From Verrucomicrobiia bacterium (GTDB lineage Bacteria > Verrucomicrobiota > Verrucomicrobiia > Limisphaerales > JAUIHU01): a stretch of DNA of 18,162 bases. The stretch covers positions 1-18,162 of the forward strand of contig JAUIHU010000010.1 in the NCBI GenBank assembly GCA_030432175.1, given 5' to 3'. Of this stretch, positions 1 to 7,375 are shown one piece after another. Below the pieces are notes generated by a model, which was not told the origin of the DNA, made no database searches, and saw only the letters and a list, made by a program, of their open reading frames with translations. Position 1 is the stretch's first letter; each line of letters begins with the position of its first letter. The translations under genes and the position numbers were made by a program.

Positions 1-70
1 GAATCTGGTAAGTGGCTTAAATATTCAGGACTGTCATTGAACCCATAAATCACTCAGGCAAAGGTAGGGT

Positions 71-946
71 TTAGTAGTATTTGGTAACGATCTTGTTGAT
101 CTCTTCAGGCGCCGCGACGTACCAGATCACTCTGGACTTGGAGAACTCCTCTAGCTGTTTAGCCGCCGCTTTATTATATGGATTGGAAGTGGCTACAAGG
201 ATGCTTTTACTCATTTTATCTATGGGTAACACTGACCAACGGCGACAAATCTCTCCTGGATAAGTGCGCGCCATTTCGGCATCAATTTCATAATTATCCA
301 ACGGAACATATGCAAATCGGTTCTTACCACACATGAGAGCCATGGAATCCTCAAGCGGCAGAATCTGTTTATCCGCCAGGTTCTGAATGAAAGAATTGTT
401 CACCTTCCCTTTGGCTGGAGTCTCATCGAAATCCGGCCAGCAGGCGTCAAACTCCTGCTCAGATATTTTTCCAGAATCAACAAATACTTTCCTCATTCCG
501 TTCCTGCCATCATCTCCCAATACCTTGCCCCCGGAGAAAGTCCCAGCGCTATCCACTGCGCCTCCGCCCAGGTCCGGCCCTCCTACTGAAATCATGTCGA
601 CTCCAGATCCAGCCGCATCGGCATCATCTTCATCATCAGCAGCGCCAAAATCGGACGCCTGACTCTCAATCGCAGCAAGAGCCTCTTCCGCTTCCTTGTC
701 ACCAGGGTTCTGTTGCAGAATACTCTCATACTCAAACAGAGCGTTGGAGAGCTGCCCCAGATCAGCATAGGCTTTAGCTATTTTCTTTGAAGTCTTCAGA
801 GCCTCCTCATGACGCTCAAGCTTCAGATAGGCTTCTTTAAGGATGTCAAGAGACTGGACATCAGTGGATTCCTCCTGGGTGATGACTTCAAACATTGAAA
901 TCGTATCCAGGTACTGGGCTTCTTCGCTCGGAGTCAATGAAGGCAT
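71..946 (-). CDS. TPR protein with C-terminal GspE/PilB N-terminal (MshEN-type) domain
   Basis: 291 residues, starting ATG. Residues about 40-95 form two TPR-like helical repeats (pattern LKEAYLKLERHEEAL, then ALFEYESILQQNPGD). Residues about 97-145 are a low-complexity linker rich in Asp, Gly and Ala. Residues about 150-291 resemble the N-terminal domain of type II secretion/type IV pilus ATPases (GspE/PilB, MshEN): a segment leading to ILPLEDSMALMCGKN, then VLPIDKMSKSILVATSNPYN and a final VIWYVAAPEEINKIV. There is no Walker A motif and no ATPase core, so this is not a secretion ATPase. In MshE the corresponding domain binds cyclic-di-GMP; whether the ligand residues are kept here I cannot tell. 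The TPR part suggests a scaffold or adaptor. It is the last gene of a minus-strand run. Family assignment is fairly sure; function is unknown. Confidence 0.75.
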   Translation of the reverse strand: MPSLTPSEEAQYLDTISMFEVITQEESTDVQSLDILKEAYLKLERHEEALKTSKKIAKAYADLGQLSNALFEYESILQQNPGDKEAEEALAAIESQASDFGAADDEDDADAAGSGVDMISVGGPDLGGGAVDSAGTFSGGKVLGDDGRNGMRKVFVDSGKISEQEFDACWPDFDETPAKGKVNNSFIQNLADKQILPLEDSMALMCGKNRFAYVPLDNYEIDAEMARTYPGEICRRWSVLPIDKMSKSILVATSNPYNKAAAKQLEEFSKSRVIWYVAAPEEINKIVTKYY

Positions 947-1089
947 AGCAGAACTCTGTTTCCTAATATTGAATGTCTCTCTTGGTCATGGTTCCGTTCC
1001 CCATGAATTATATCCTTATCAGGTGTGCAGCTTAACCAAGCTACTCAAGTATTCCAATCCGATTTAACAAGGTGATCAAAAATCCTGAT

Positions 1090-1560
1090 TTAACCCTTGG
1101 TTATCCACTCCAGCAAATTGTCTGAAATCAGATTCAGAGTATTCCATGAACCCACAAAAACCAAAAACCATGAAAGCCAGATGATCTGACCGCTGTAAGG
1201 GGTCCGCTGATAGACACTCCGCTTCAAAAACGCTAATACCCATGCGCCAACCAGCCAGATGTGCAACCAGAAGATCCCATAATAAGCCTTCTGAATGACG
1301 GGTCGCCAATAAAGGGCTGCATCAGAATACCGATTTTCAGCGCCATAGAGCCAGTAGGCTTCAGATTCTTTGAGAGTGGTCAACCAGAAAACCCATAATT
1401 CTAAAGCTACCAGAGCTAGCCACGTTAGGTACATTTCAGGGCTTTTCCTGAATGACCTGACCAGGTTTATCTGCTTGAACCACCCTCGGAATCCTCGCTG
1501 AACAGATTCATCAATCAGCTGAACTGTACCTCTTTTAAAAGGGAGGTTTTCAGGAGCCAT
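1090..1560 (-). CDS. Trp-rich small integral membrane protein, unknown function
   Basis: I do not recognise a family. The frame stays open further upstream into the neighbouring oxidoreductase gene, but the ATG at 1560 (reading MAPENLPFKRG) leaves 68 bases after that gene's stop and is the sensible start, giving 156 residues. Three hydrophobic helices are visible, roughly residues 43-63 (YLTWLALVALELWVFW), 92-112 (YGIFWLHIWLVGAWVLAFL) and 126-146 (IIWLSWFLVFVGSWNTL), after a basic amphipathic N-terminus. About 13 of 156 residues are tryptophan, mostly at helix ends, which is unusually many. No catalytic motif or signal peptide is seen. It lies downstream of the Tat oxidoreductase on the same strand and may be co-transcribed. 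No Shine-Dalgarno precedes the start. Confidence 0.6.
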   Translation of the reverse strand: MAPENLPFKRGTVQLIDESVQRGFRGWFKQINLVRSFRKSPEMYLTWLALVALELWVFWLTTLKESEAYWLYGAENRYSDAALYWRPVIQKAYYGIFWLHIWLVGAWVLAFLKRSVYQRTPYSGQIIWLSWFLVFVGSWNTLNLISDNLLEWITKG

Positions 1561-1628
1561 GAAATTCAATGGTCGCTGTGATTCATATTCTTTGCAAAGT
1601 GGGCCCCGCTGTAAGTATCCAGCCCAGG

Positions 1629-2939
1629 TTACAAAGTCCAGCCAGCACGATACTTGTGTTGAATAAACTCGTCCGCACAGGTGTTCCCGGTGGCTTTTAA
1701 TGCTTTGGCGTCCCAATGGAGTTTGGTTTGAGATCGAAACGAGACTCCACCCAGTAAAACGGTTTCAGTCAGACGTCCGGCATACTCAAAATTGCATGTG
1801 GTTTTACCACCGGTTTTGCAGGCTTCAATCCACTCTGCATGATGACCAATGGAGTCCTCAATATATGGCTCGGGAGGTTGATATCCTTCAAATCGTTCTT
1901 CTGGCAAAAGCAATCTTTGAGAATAATTCGCAAGCAGCATGCCCTTTTCCCCAATAAATAGCGATCCAGCTCCCCAATCCGGAACTTCTCCCGACTCCAC
2001 TTGAGGCGGCTTGCGTCCTCCGTCATACCAGGTGAGTGAGAGCGCCGGACGAATCTTACCTCGGAACTCTTTTTCCGGGAACTCATAGCGCACTTTCAAC
2101 CAAGCCGGCGCAGCTTCCGGATGCGGTTCCGGGCCTTCTGCTTCAACAGTTGTGGGATGATCCAAACCCAAAGACCAAAATGACAGATCCATGTGATGAC
2201 ACGCCATGTCTGCCATGGCCCCACCTCCAAAATCCCACCACTTTCTCCACTGGAATGGATGATACGCCGGATGATAAGGTCGTTCTTCTGCCGGGCCCAG
2301 CCAAAGATCCCAGTCCAATCCTTCAGGAACTGGAGGGGTATCTTTTGGAACAGCCTGAGCTGTATAACTACTTCCCACCCAGACATGCGCTTCTTTGACT
2401 TCTCCAATTGCGCCGGATTGAATGAGTTCCACGACTCTTCGATAATTCGATCCAGCGTGTATCTGGGTTCCCATTTGGGTAATCAATCCTGTTTCACGTG
2501 TCAGCTCAGATAATATTCGCGCTTCAGAAACTCGGTGCGTCAAAGGCTTTTCACAATATACGTTCAGCCCGGCTCTCAACGCCATCGCTGTAGCTGCAGC
2601 ATGAGTATGGTCCGCTGTACTGACAATCAACCCATCCAGCTTCTCCTTTTCAATCATCTTCCGAAAATCTGTATACAGCTTAGCTCTCGGAAAATCCTCA
2701 GCGGCGGCTCGAAGAAATCTCTGATCCACATCGCATAATGCAGCAATTTCCTGAGTTTGACAGCCATTAATGTTTGCCCTGGCGCGATTTGCAACACCAA
2801 CCGCTCCCAGTTTCAGTGTATCAGATGCTGAATTTCCTGCTGCAAAAGCCGGAGCATTTCGGGCTGTGAGAATTCCACTGATCCCGGTTACCCCGGCCAA
2901 TTTAAGGAATTGTCTTCGTTGAATAGGGAAAGATTTCAT
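1629..2939 (-). CDS. Tat-exported Gfo/Idh/MocA family oxidoreductase
   Basis: NAD(P)-dependent sugar or polyol dehydrogenase family, 436 residues from the ATG at 2939; an in-frame TTG two codons earlier is less likely. The N-terminus carries a twin-arginine signal (RRQFLKLAG) followed by a hydrophobic stretch and an APAFA-A cleavage-like site, so the folded enzyme is probably exported. A Rossmann half follows (LKLGAVGVANRARANI, then IAALCDVD) with the family hallmark CEKPLTH at about residues 129-135. The C-terminal half has the substrate-domain pattern with WDLWLGPAEERPYHP and GGGAMADMACHHMD, typical of the secreted members common in Verrucomicrobiota and Planctomycetes. The nucleotide loop reads GAVGVANRA rather than the usual GxGxxG. 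Substrate cannot be told. It is divergent from the sigma54 activator at 3237. Confidence 0.88.
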   Translation of the reverse strand: MKSFPIQRRQFLKLAGVTGISGILTARNAPAFAAGNSASDTLKLGAVGVANRARANINGCQTQEIAALCDVDQRFLRAAAEDFPRAKLYTDFRKMIEKEKLDGLIVSTADHTHAAATAMALRAGLNVYCEKPLTHRVSEARILSELTRETGLITQMGTQIHAGSNYRRVVELIQSGAIGEVKEAHVWVGSSYTAQAVPKDTPPVPEGLDWDLWLGPAEERPYHPAYHPFQWRKWWDFGGGAMADMACHHMDLSFWSLGLDHPTTVEAEGPEPHPEAAPAWLKVRYEFPEKEFRGKIRPALSLTWYDGGRKPPQVESGEVPDWGAGSLFIGEKGMLLANYSQRLLLPEERFEGYQPPEPYIEDSIGHHAEWIEACKTGGKTTCNFEYAGRLTETVLLGGVSFRSQTKLHWDAKALKATGNTCADEFIQHKYRAGWTL

Positions 2940-3236
2940 ACGCAATTTCTCAGCATTCTAAGAGGTCCCCCGAAAAAAGCAATCCACCGATGATGAAACA
3001 AACAAGACATTTTTTTTAAGAAATTTTAAGGAAATCCAATTTTTTTTGCATAGATACATAATGAGACACCCTGTTGTCGAAACGAAGAACGATGAGCGCT
3101 TCTTTTGAACAGAAAAGAGCAAAAAGGCAAAAACTGTCGCAATTTCATACTTTAGGATGATGCCCCAAAGCTGAAAACTGCGTATAATTGACACACAATC
3201 AGGTGAGAGAAATCACAATTAACGAAGGGGATTCTT
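2940..3236. promoter_or_regulatory. Divergent intergenic region with phased A/T tracts
   Basis: About 297 bases between the divergent oxidoreductase and sigma54-activator genes; both promoters should lie here. Two T8 tracts (3010-3017 and 3040-3047) flank an AAATTTT tract (3021-3027), with centres about 10.5 and 20 bases apart, which would place them in phase with the helix and favour curved DNA. A TATAAT sequence at 3183-3188 could be a plus-strand -10 box, but nothing resembling TTGACA sits 16-18 bases upstream. The plus-strand leader ends with a good Shine-Dalgarno (3224-3230). No small gene is convincing here. Confidence 0.45.
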
Positions 3237-3239
3237 TTG
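3224..3239 (+). promoter_or_regulatory. Shine-Dalgarno that decides the TTG start of the sigma54 activator
   Basis: GAAGGGG at 3224-3230 lies six bases before a TTG at 3237. The first in-frame ATG (3261, codon 9) has no purine-rich site in front of it. This is one of very few strong Shine-Dalgarno sequences in the window, so I prefer the TTG start. Confidence 0.6.
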
Positions 3240-4940
3240 GAACCAGCAAACCCAGATGATATGAATCAAATCAGGACACCCAAAGTGAATCAGTTTCAGG
3301 CTCTGGATAACTACCTGGCGGAAATTCAAGGAGCCAGAATCATGGTTGTTGATGATCATCCTTCCAACTTAATGAGTGTCAGCCAGGCATTGGAAACCTA
3401 CCAGTGCAGGCTGAAAATGGTTTCTGATGGCCTCCAGGCAATCCGGCTTGCTGAGGAGTGGATGCCGGATCTGATTCTGCTGGATGTGCTGATGCCCAAA
3501 ATGGACGGGTTTGAAGTTTGCCGATATTTGAAGAAAAATCCTCAGACTGAGGAAATTCCGATCATTTTCGTGACAGCAAAATACGAAACCCATTATATCG
3601 TTGAAGGCTTACTTTGCGGTGGTGTCGATTACATAATCAAACCCTTCCAGGTCAACGAATTACTAACCCGCCTAAAGACTCATTTACAGATGAGTCGACT
3701 AGCCAGAGCGCTCAGCAAAAAAAACTGCGAACTCCTTGAGGTTAATCAAAGGCTGGAAGCGGAAATCATGCTCAGGAGGCAGGCGGAAGGGGATCTGAAA
3801 ATAGCAGACAGCCAGCTCTCAAGTATTGGATCTCACACGGTTCCGTATCAGGCTGAAGCCATGATTGGAGGCAGCAGGATGCTGAAATCCATCATGACCA
3901 GGGTTCGTGCGTTGCGCAAAGCACAAAGAACCTATGTTCTGATCATGGGAGAAAGCGGAGCCGGAAAAGAAATGGTCGCTCGCGCTATTCACGAGATGCG
4001 TGGTTTATCCAAACGCCCATTTATTCCGGTCAACTGCTCAGCCATTCCTGCCGGGCTGGCTGAATCTTTGTTTTTTGGACATAAACGTGGAGCTTTCACC
4101 GGGGCCACTAACGACCGCAAAGGATTCTTTGAAATGGCTCACAGGGGAACACTGTTTTTGGATGAGATCGGTGAAATGCCAATGGAACTGCAAGCCAAAT
4201 TACTACGTGTCCTGGAAGATGGCCGTTTTATTCCTGTTGGGGATACCGAGGAAAAAAAGGCTGTAGTCAGTTTAATCTCCGCAACCAATGTCGACCTGAA
4301 ACGAGCTGTCCAAAAGGGAGCTTTCCGCGAAGATCTCTATTATCGACTTGCCCAATTTACTATTGTGGTCCCGCCTTTACGAGAACGAGCAGAAGACATA
4401 CAGTCTCTGGCTGAATTCTTTCTCCAGCGATACGGCGCTGAAATGGGGCTGAAAAAACCTGTGGTCACTCCAGAGGCGATTCGGGCATTACAAAGTTATT
4501 CATTTCCAGGCAACGTACGGGAATTAAAGAATCTCATGGAACGCGCTTTACTGGAAAGTGATGGTGAGCCAATTCAGATTGATCATCTTCATTTCTCACA
4601 TGGGCCGTATTCAAAGCCCATCAGCTCGACCAGTCACTATCCGCCTTCGCAAACCAACGGTCATGCTGTCGTGCTGGAAGGCAGGCCCGCAGAATCTGTT
4701 ACCCATCATCCACTTCAATTTAAAACACCTCCTAAAGATCCAAAGAGCTGGAACTTGAAGCTCCAGGAGGAAATATGGATTCTGGAGGCGGTTTCCTTCA
4801 CCAGAGGCAACATAACGCGAGCCGCAAGCCTACTCGGAATCAGCCGTAGCACTCTTCATAGAAAAATTGCCAATCTGAGCCAGGAACACAAGAAACAGGC
4901 CAGACTTTTAGTGGACCGAAACGGTGAGTTCTCTGGATAG
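3237..4940 (+). CDS. Sigma54-dependent response regulator (REC - AAA+ - Fis HTH)
   Basis: 567 residues, an NtrC-type activator of RNA polymerase carrying sigma54. A receiver domain covers about residues 33-150: acidic pair D39/D40, phospho-acceptor D83 in LILLDVLMPKMDG, T113 and K135 in IIKPF. A helical, probably coiled-coil linker (about 150-190) leads to the AAA+ domain (about 208-440): Walker A GESGAGKE (238-245), the sigma54-contact loop GAFTGA (285-290), Walker B LFLDEIGEMP (306-315), then FREDLYYRL and FPGNVREL. A Fis-type helix-turn-helix (GNITRAASLLGISRSTLHRKI) starts at residue 524. All residues needed for phosphorylation, ATP hydrolysis and sigma54 remodelling appear present. The residues before GAFTGA read GHKRG where GHEKG is commoner. 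No sensor kinase gene is in the window. A perfect sigma54 promoter lies at 15238; a link is only inferred. Confidence 0.93.
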   Translation: MEPANPDDMNQIRTPKVNQFQALDNYLAEIQGARIMVVDDHPSNLMSVSQALETYQCRLKMVSDGLQAIRLAEEWMPDLILLDVLMPKMDGFEVCRYLKKNPQTEEIPIIFVTAKYETHYIVEGLLCGGVDYIIKPFQVNELLTRLKTHLQMSRLARALSKKNCELLEVNQRLEAEIMLRRQAEGDLKIADSQLSSIGSHTVPYQAEAMIGGSRMLKSIMTRVRALRKAQRTYVLIMGESGAGKEMVARAIHEMRGLSKRPFIPVNCSAIPAGLAESLFFGHKRGAFTGATNDRKGFFEMAHRGTLFLDEIGEMPMELQAKLLRVLEDGRFIPVGDTEEKKAVVSLISATNVDLKRAVQKGAFREDLYYRLAQFTIVVPPLRERAEDIQSLAEFFLQRYGAEMGLKKPVVTPEAIRALQSYSFPGNVRELKNLMERALLESDGEPIQIDHLHFSHGPYSKPISSTSHYPPSQTNGHAVVLEGRPAESVTHHPLQFKTPPKDPKSWNLKLQEEIWILEAVSFTRGNITRAASLLGISRSTLHRKIANLSQEHKKQARLLVDRNGEFSG

Positions 4941-5093
4941 CGCTTGTCTTCAAACATCGCTGCCTTATGTTTTTAGGTCTAATTCTTTATCGTTCCAGCA
5001 TTTGCCGGTTCCAAGATTGATTTCATTTCTCATTCGGTTAGTTTCCTGGTTAGGAATGCCTATCTTTGAAATGCCTGTCTGAGTGAACGAATC

Positions 5094-5516
5094 ATGAAGC
5101 GATACAATGCAGCATTGACCTGCTCCTCACCCATAATATCCAATAGTCGGAAGCATAGCGTAGTTAAATCCTTCTGTAGTTTACTGATTCAATCGGTATC
5201 GCTTCTGATTCTAAGCCTGAGCTTCCTTAGCTGTTCGACTTTCCCAAAAGATGAATGGGATGCCAATGTGGGAGCGTTGGATTACGATCAGGCAGTCATC
5301 AACATGGGCCCCCCCTCTTCCCAGGCCACGCTATCTGACGGTTCCATCGTGGCGGAATGGCTGTTGCGCCGAGGTAGAAATCAGTTCTTTGTCATGGACA
5401 ACACTCCAGGTTTTGGTATGCAGAACATTACTGAAATGGGTAGCCCGGATTTCTATCTTCGTCTTGTTTTTGACGAAAACGGCAAGTTACTATCCTGGAA
5501 ACGCGTCGCGAAATAG
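5094..5516 (+). CDS. Small putative lipoprotein
   Basis: 140 residues. A polar N-region is followed by a hydrophobic segment (about residues 27-46) ending in FLSC at Cys47, a plausible though imperfect lipobox, so the mature part is probably membrane-anchored and about 94 residues long. The mature region reads LDYDQAVINMGPPSSQATLSDGSIVAEWLL, a pattern I associate with small secreted or lipoprotein domains of the SmpA/OmlA-like fold (helix, then Gly-Pro-Pro, then strands with an EW pair), and ends in a strand pattern YLRLVFDENGKLLSWKR. No enzymatic motif is seen. The N-region is long, so the true start may be internal, although no better-supported start is visible. It lies 153 bases after the sigma54 activator and 45 before the FtsB-like gene. 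Confidence 0.65.
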   Translation: MKRYNAALTCSSPIISNSRKHSVVKSFCSLLIQSVSLLILSLSFLSCSTFPKDEWDANVGALDYDQAVINMGPPSSQATLSDGSIVAEWLLRRGRNQFFVMDNTPGFGMQNITEMGSPDFYLRLVFDENGKLLSWKRVAK

Positions 5517-5561
5517 TGGCCTTATTTCGCTGGATTAAAAGAAAAGCTCGAGAATAACATC

Positions 5562-5876
5562 ATGAACCAAACTCCTGGAAATTTTTGGGATCGTCTTTCC
5601 AACCTGACGATCGGGCTTTTGCTGGTGGTGGTATTTTTTGGAATCGCTATCTGGTTTTTCCCTGTCCTCAAACACAAGGAAAACCTGTTGCGAATGAAAT
5701 ACCAGATGCAAAAAGCAGTGGATTTGGAAAAAGAACGCGCCGAAGATCTCAAGATCCAAATCCAGGCTTTGAATGAAGATCCTTTAACTATCGAAAGAGA
5801 AGCCAGAGCCACTCTGGGTTATGTCAAAAACGGAGAGTATCTCATCAGGTTCGATATCTCCGAGTTTGACGAATAA
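5562..5876 (+). CDS. FtsB/DivIC-like septum formation initiator family protein
   Basis: 104 residues with the full family layout: a short cytoplasmic N-terminus, one membrane helix (about 16-37), a coiled coil (about 38-72: KENLLRMKYQMQKAVDLEKERAEDL) and the C-terminal signature DPLTIEREARATLGYVKNGEYLIRF (73-97). That last segment is the most typical part of the family. FtsB/DivIC joins FtsL and FtsQ/DivIB in the divisome and helps activate septal peptidoglycan synthesis. Its presence argues for a lineage with conventional division, such as Verrucomicrobiota, rather than Planctomycetes. It converges on frr with only 33 bases between the stops, and I see no clear terminator there. The exact orthology (FtsB versus DivIC) cannot be settled by eye. 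Confidence 0.82.
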   Translation: MNQTPGNFWDRLSNLTIGLLLVVVFFGIAIWFFPVLKHKENLLRMKYQMQKAVDLEKERAEDLKIQIQALNEDPLTIEREARATLGYVKNGEYLIRFDISEFDE

Positions 5877-5909
5877 TCAGAGTGATCAATCTCCTCAACA
5901 GGCTTCCGT

Positions 5910-6470
5910 TTAAATGGTCATGATTTCTTTTTCTTTATTCGCCAGGTGCTGATCCACTTTACCGGTGTAATCATCAGTGATTTTCTGAACCTGTTTTTCT
6001 GCTGTCTGAATTTGATCTTCAGTAAATCCTCCCTGCTTGCCCAGTTTTTTAAGGTTTTCTAAAGCCTCACGTCGAACATGGCGAATAGCAACCCGCCCAT
6101 CTTCCGCCATTCGCTTGGCAATTTTTGTAAACTCTACCCGTCTTTCTTCACTCAATTCAGGTATTGAAATACGGATGATCTTTCCATCAATAACTGGCGT
6201 TAATCCCAGATTAGCTTTCAAGATCCCTTTCTCAATTGTGTGTACAGTGGTGAGATCCCAGGGCTGAATCACCAGAGTCCGGGGCTCTGGAGTCGTAATT
6301 CCAGCTAATTCCCGTATTCGCATTTGCCCGCCGTACGCCTCCACCAGGACGTTTTCAATCAAACTTGGAGACGCTTTACCTGTGCGTACAGTGGTGAATT
6401 CGTGAGTGACCACTTCTTCTGTCTTGGCCATCTTTTCTTCAGCTTCAAGAAGTATTGTATCTATATCCAT
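5910..6470 (-). CDS. frr: Ribosome recycling factor
   Basis: 186 residues from the ATG at 6470 (MDIDTILLEAEEKM), matching the usual length of about 185. The frame stays open to a TTG at 6530, but the family alignment supports the ATG. RRF splits post-termination ribosomes together with EF-G. Recognisable blocks are the N-terminal helix, the VRTGKASPSLIENVLVEAYG segment, LVIQPWD, the IRISIPELSEERRVEFTKIAKRMAEDGRVAIRHVRREALE helix and the closing helix with DDYTGKVDQHLANKEKEIM. It lies 95 bases downstream of pyrH, the classical pyrH-frr order, but without rpsB-tsf upstream. Its own ATG has no good Shine-Dalgarno; a short ORF with a strong one lies in the gap. Confidence 0.97.
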   Translation of the reverse strand: MDIDTILLEAEEKMAKTEEVVTHEFTTVRTGKASPSLIENVLVEAYGGQMRIRELAGITTPEPRTLVIQPWDLTTVHTIEKGILKANLGLTPVIDGKIIRISIPELSEERRVEFTKIAKRMAEDGRVAIRHVRREALENLKKLGKQGGFTEDQIQTAEKQVQKITDDYTGKVDQHLANKEKEIMTI

Positions 6471-6565
6471 AACGGTTGTTCGGTTCTTTTTATGATTGAA
6501 AGTGTAACCAGGAGCGCTGCTTGCATGCAAAAAAAGAATCCATGCTGCTCTGACTCCTCCTCCAT
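6461..6565 (-). other. Short leader ORF(s) with strong Shine-Dalgarno between pyrH and frr
   Basis: Directly after the pyrH stop the minus strand reads TAA-ATG-GAGGAGGAG. The GGAGGAGGAG (6554-6563) is the strongest Shine-Dalgarno-like run in this region. Ten bases after it an ATG (6543) opens a 17-codon ORF ending at 6490, 19 bases before frr. Alternatively the ATG at 6565 opens a 34-codon ORF in another frame whose TAG overlaps the frr start. Either could couple translation to frr, whose own ATG lacks a site. Neither peptide resembles anything known to me; both may be chance. Confidence 0.3.
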
Positions 6566-7357
6566 TTAATCTCCTACAATTGTCCCAACCTTCTCGCCCA
6601 GAACAACACGCTCAATGTTATGTTCCACAAACATGTCAAAAACAATAATAGGGGTGCCATTTTCACGGCATAAAGAAAAAGCCGCAGCATCCATGACTTT
6701 CAACTGATTCATCAACGCATCATGAAAACTAACCTGATCAAATTTTTTGGCGTCCGGATTCTTTTCCGGATCACTGTCATAGACCCCATCCACCTTGGTC
6801 GCTTTCAGCAAGGCATCCGCTCCTATTTCGTTAGCTCTTAAAGCAGCCGCAGTATCCGTAGAAAAGAATGGGTTGCCAGTTCCGCCACCGAAAATAACCA
6901 CTCTATTCTTTTCCAAATGTCGAATCGCTTTCCGTCGAATAAAAGGCTCCGCTACACGAGACATCTCGATAGCGCTTTGAACACGAGTGGGAGTCCCAAA
7001 TTTTTCCAGCGCATTCTGCATCGCTAAAGCATTAATCACCGTAGCCAACATGCCCATGTGATCACCAGTTGTTCGATCCACTCCTTTCTCACTCCCTGGT
7101 AAACCTCGAAAAATATTGCCCCCGCCGACAACAATTGCGATTTGAACGCCCAGGGCACGCACTCTTCCAATCTGGGCTGCAATACTTTGGACAACATCGT
7201 GATCAATCCCGACACCAGCAGGCCCGCCAAGCGCTTCACCACTTAATTTCAACAAAATGCGCTGGTATTTGGGCTGAGGTTGGTCCGCTGCATCTCCGGG
7301 ATTTATTCCCGCAGCGCTTTGGTTATTTGATGAGGAAGAGGAGGGTGTTTCGTTCAT
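6566..7357 (-). CDS. pyrH: UMP kinase
   Basis: Phosphorylates UMP to UDP with ATP, the branch point to all other pyrimidine nucleotides. Taken from the ATG at 7357 it has 263 residues: a Ser/Asn/Gln-rich, probably disordered N-terminal extension of about 29 residues, then the amino-acid-kinase fold starting KYQRILLKLSGEALGG. Other landmarks are the GGGNIFRG loop, RTTGDHMGMLATVINALAMQNALE with the UMP-binding Asp, VVIFGGGTGNPFFSTDTAAALRANEIGAD (effector and nucleotide region) and TKVDGVYDSDP. An upstream in-frame ATG at 7417 would add 20 residues but would overlap the divergent ligase gene; neither start has a clear Shine-Dalgarno. The extension is longer than in the E. coli enzyme. Confidence 0.97.
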   Translation of the reverse strand: MNETPSSSSSNNQSAAGINPGDAADQPQPKYQRILLKLSGEALGGPAGVGIDHDVVQSIAAQIGRVRALGVQIAIVVGGGNIFRGLPGSEKGVDRTTGDHMGMLATVINALAMQNALEKFGTPTRVQSAIEMSRVAEPFIRRKAIRHLEKNRVVIFGGGTGNPFFSTDTAAALRANEIGADALLKATKVDGVYDSDPEKNPDAKKFDQVSFHDALMNQLKVMDAAAFSLCRENGTPIIVFDMFVEHNIERVVLGEKVGTIVGD

Positions 7358-7375
7358 AAAAGAGGCTTTCTTTGA

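Noticed and set aside
387..662. Plus-strand ORF opposite the TPR/MshEN gene
   Set aside because: It mirrors the low-complexity Asp/Gly linker of the real gene and shows Ser/Pro runs expected from an antisense frame.
986..1006. TCATGG/CCATGA inverted repeat between the first two genes as a terminator
   Set aside because: Only 6 bp with a 9-base loop and no T-run on either strand; position between genes is not enough.
1561..1716. N-terminal extension of the membrane protein into the oxidoreductase gene
   Set aside because: The extension overlaps conserved coding sequence of the neighbour and resembles nothing; the ATG at 1560 is enough.
3183..3188. TATAAT as a firm sigma70 promoter for the sigma54 activator
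   Set aside because: No acceptable -35 hexamer at 16-18 bases and no extended -10; kept only as a note in the intergenic entry.
5351..5376. TGGC...TTGC motif as a second sigma54 promoter
   Set aside because: Spacing between the GG and GC elements is wrong and it lies inside the lipoprotein coding sequence.
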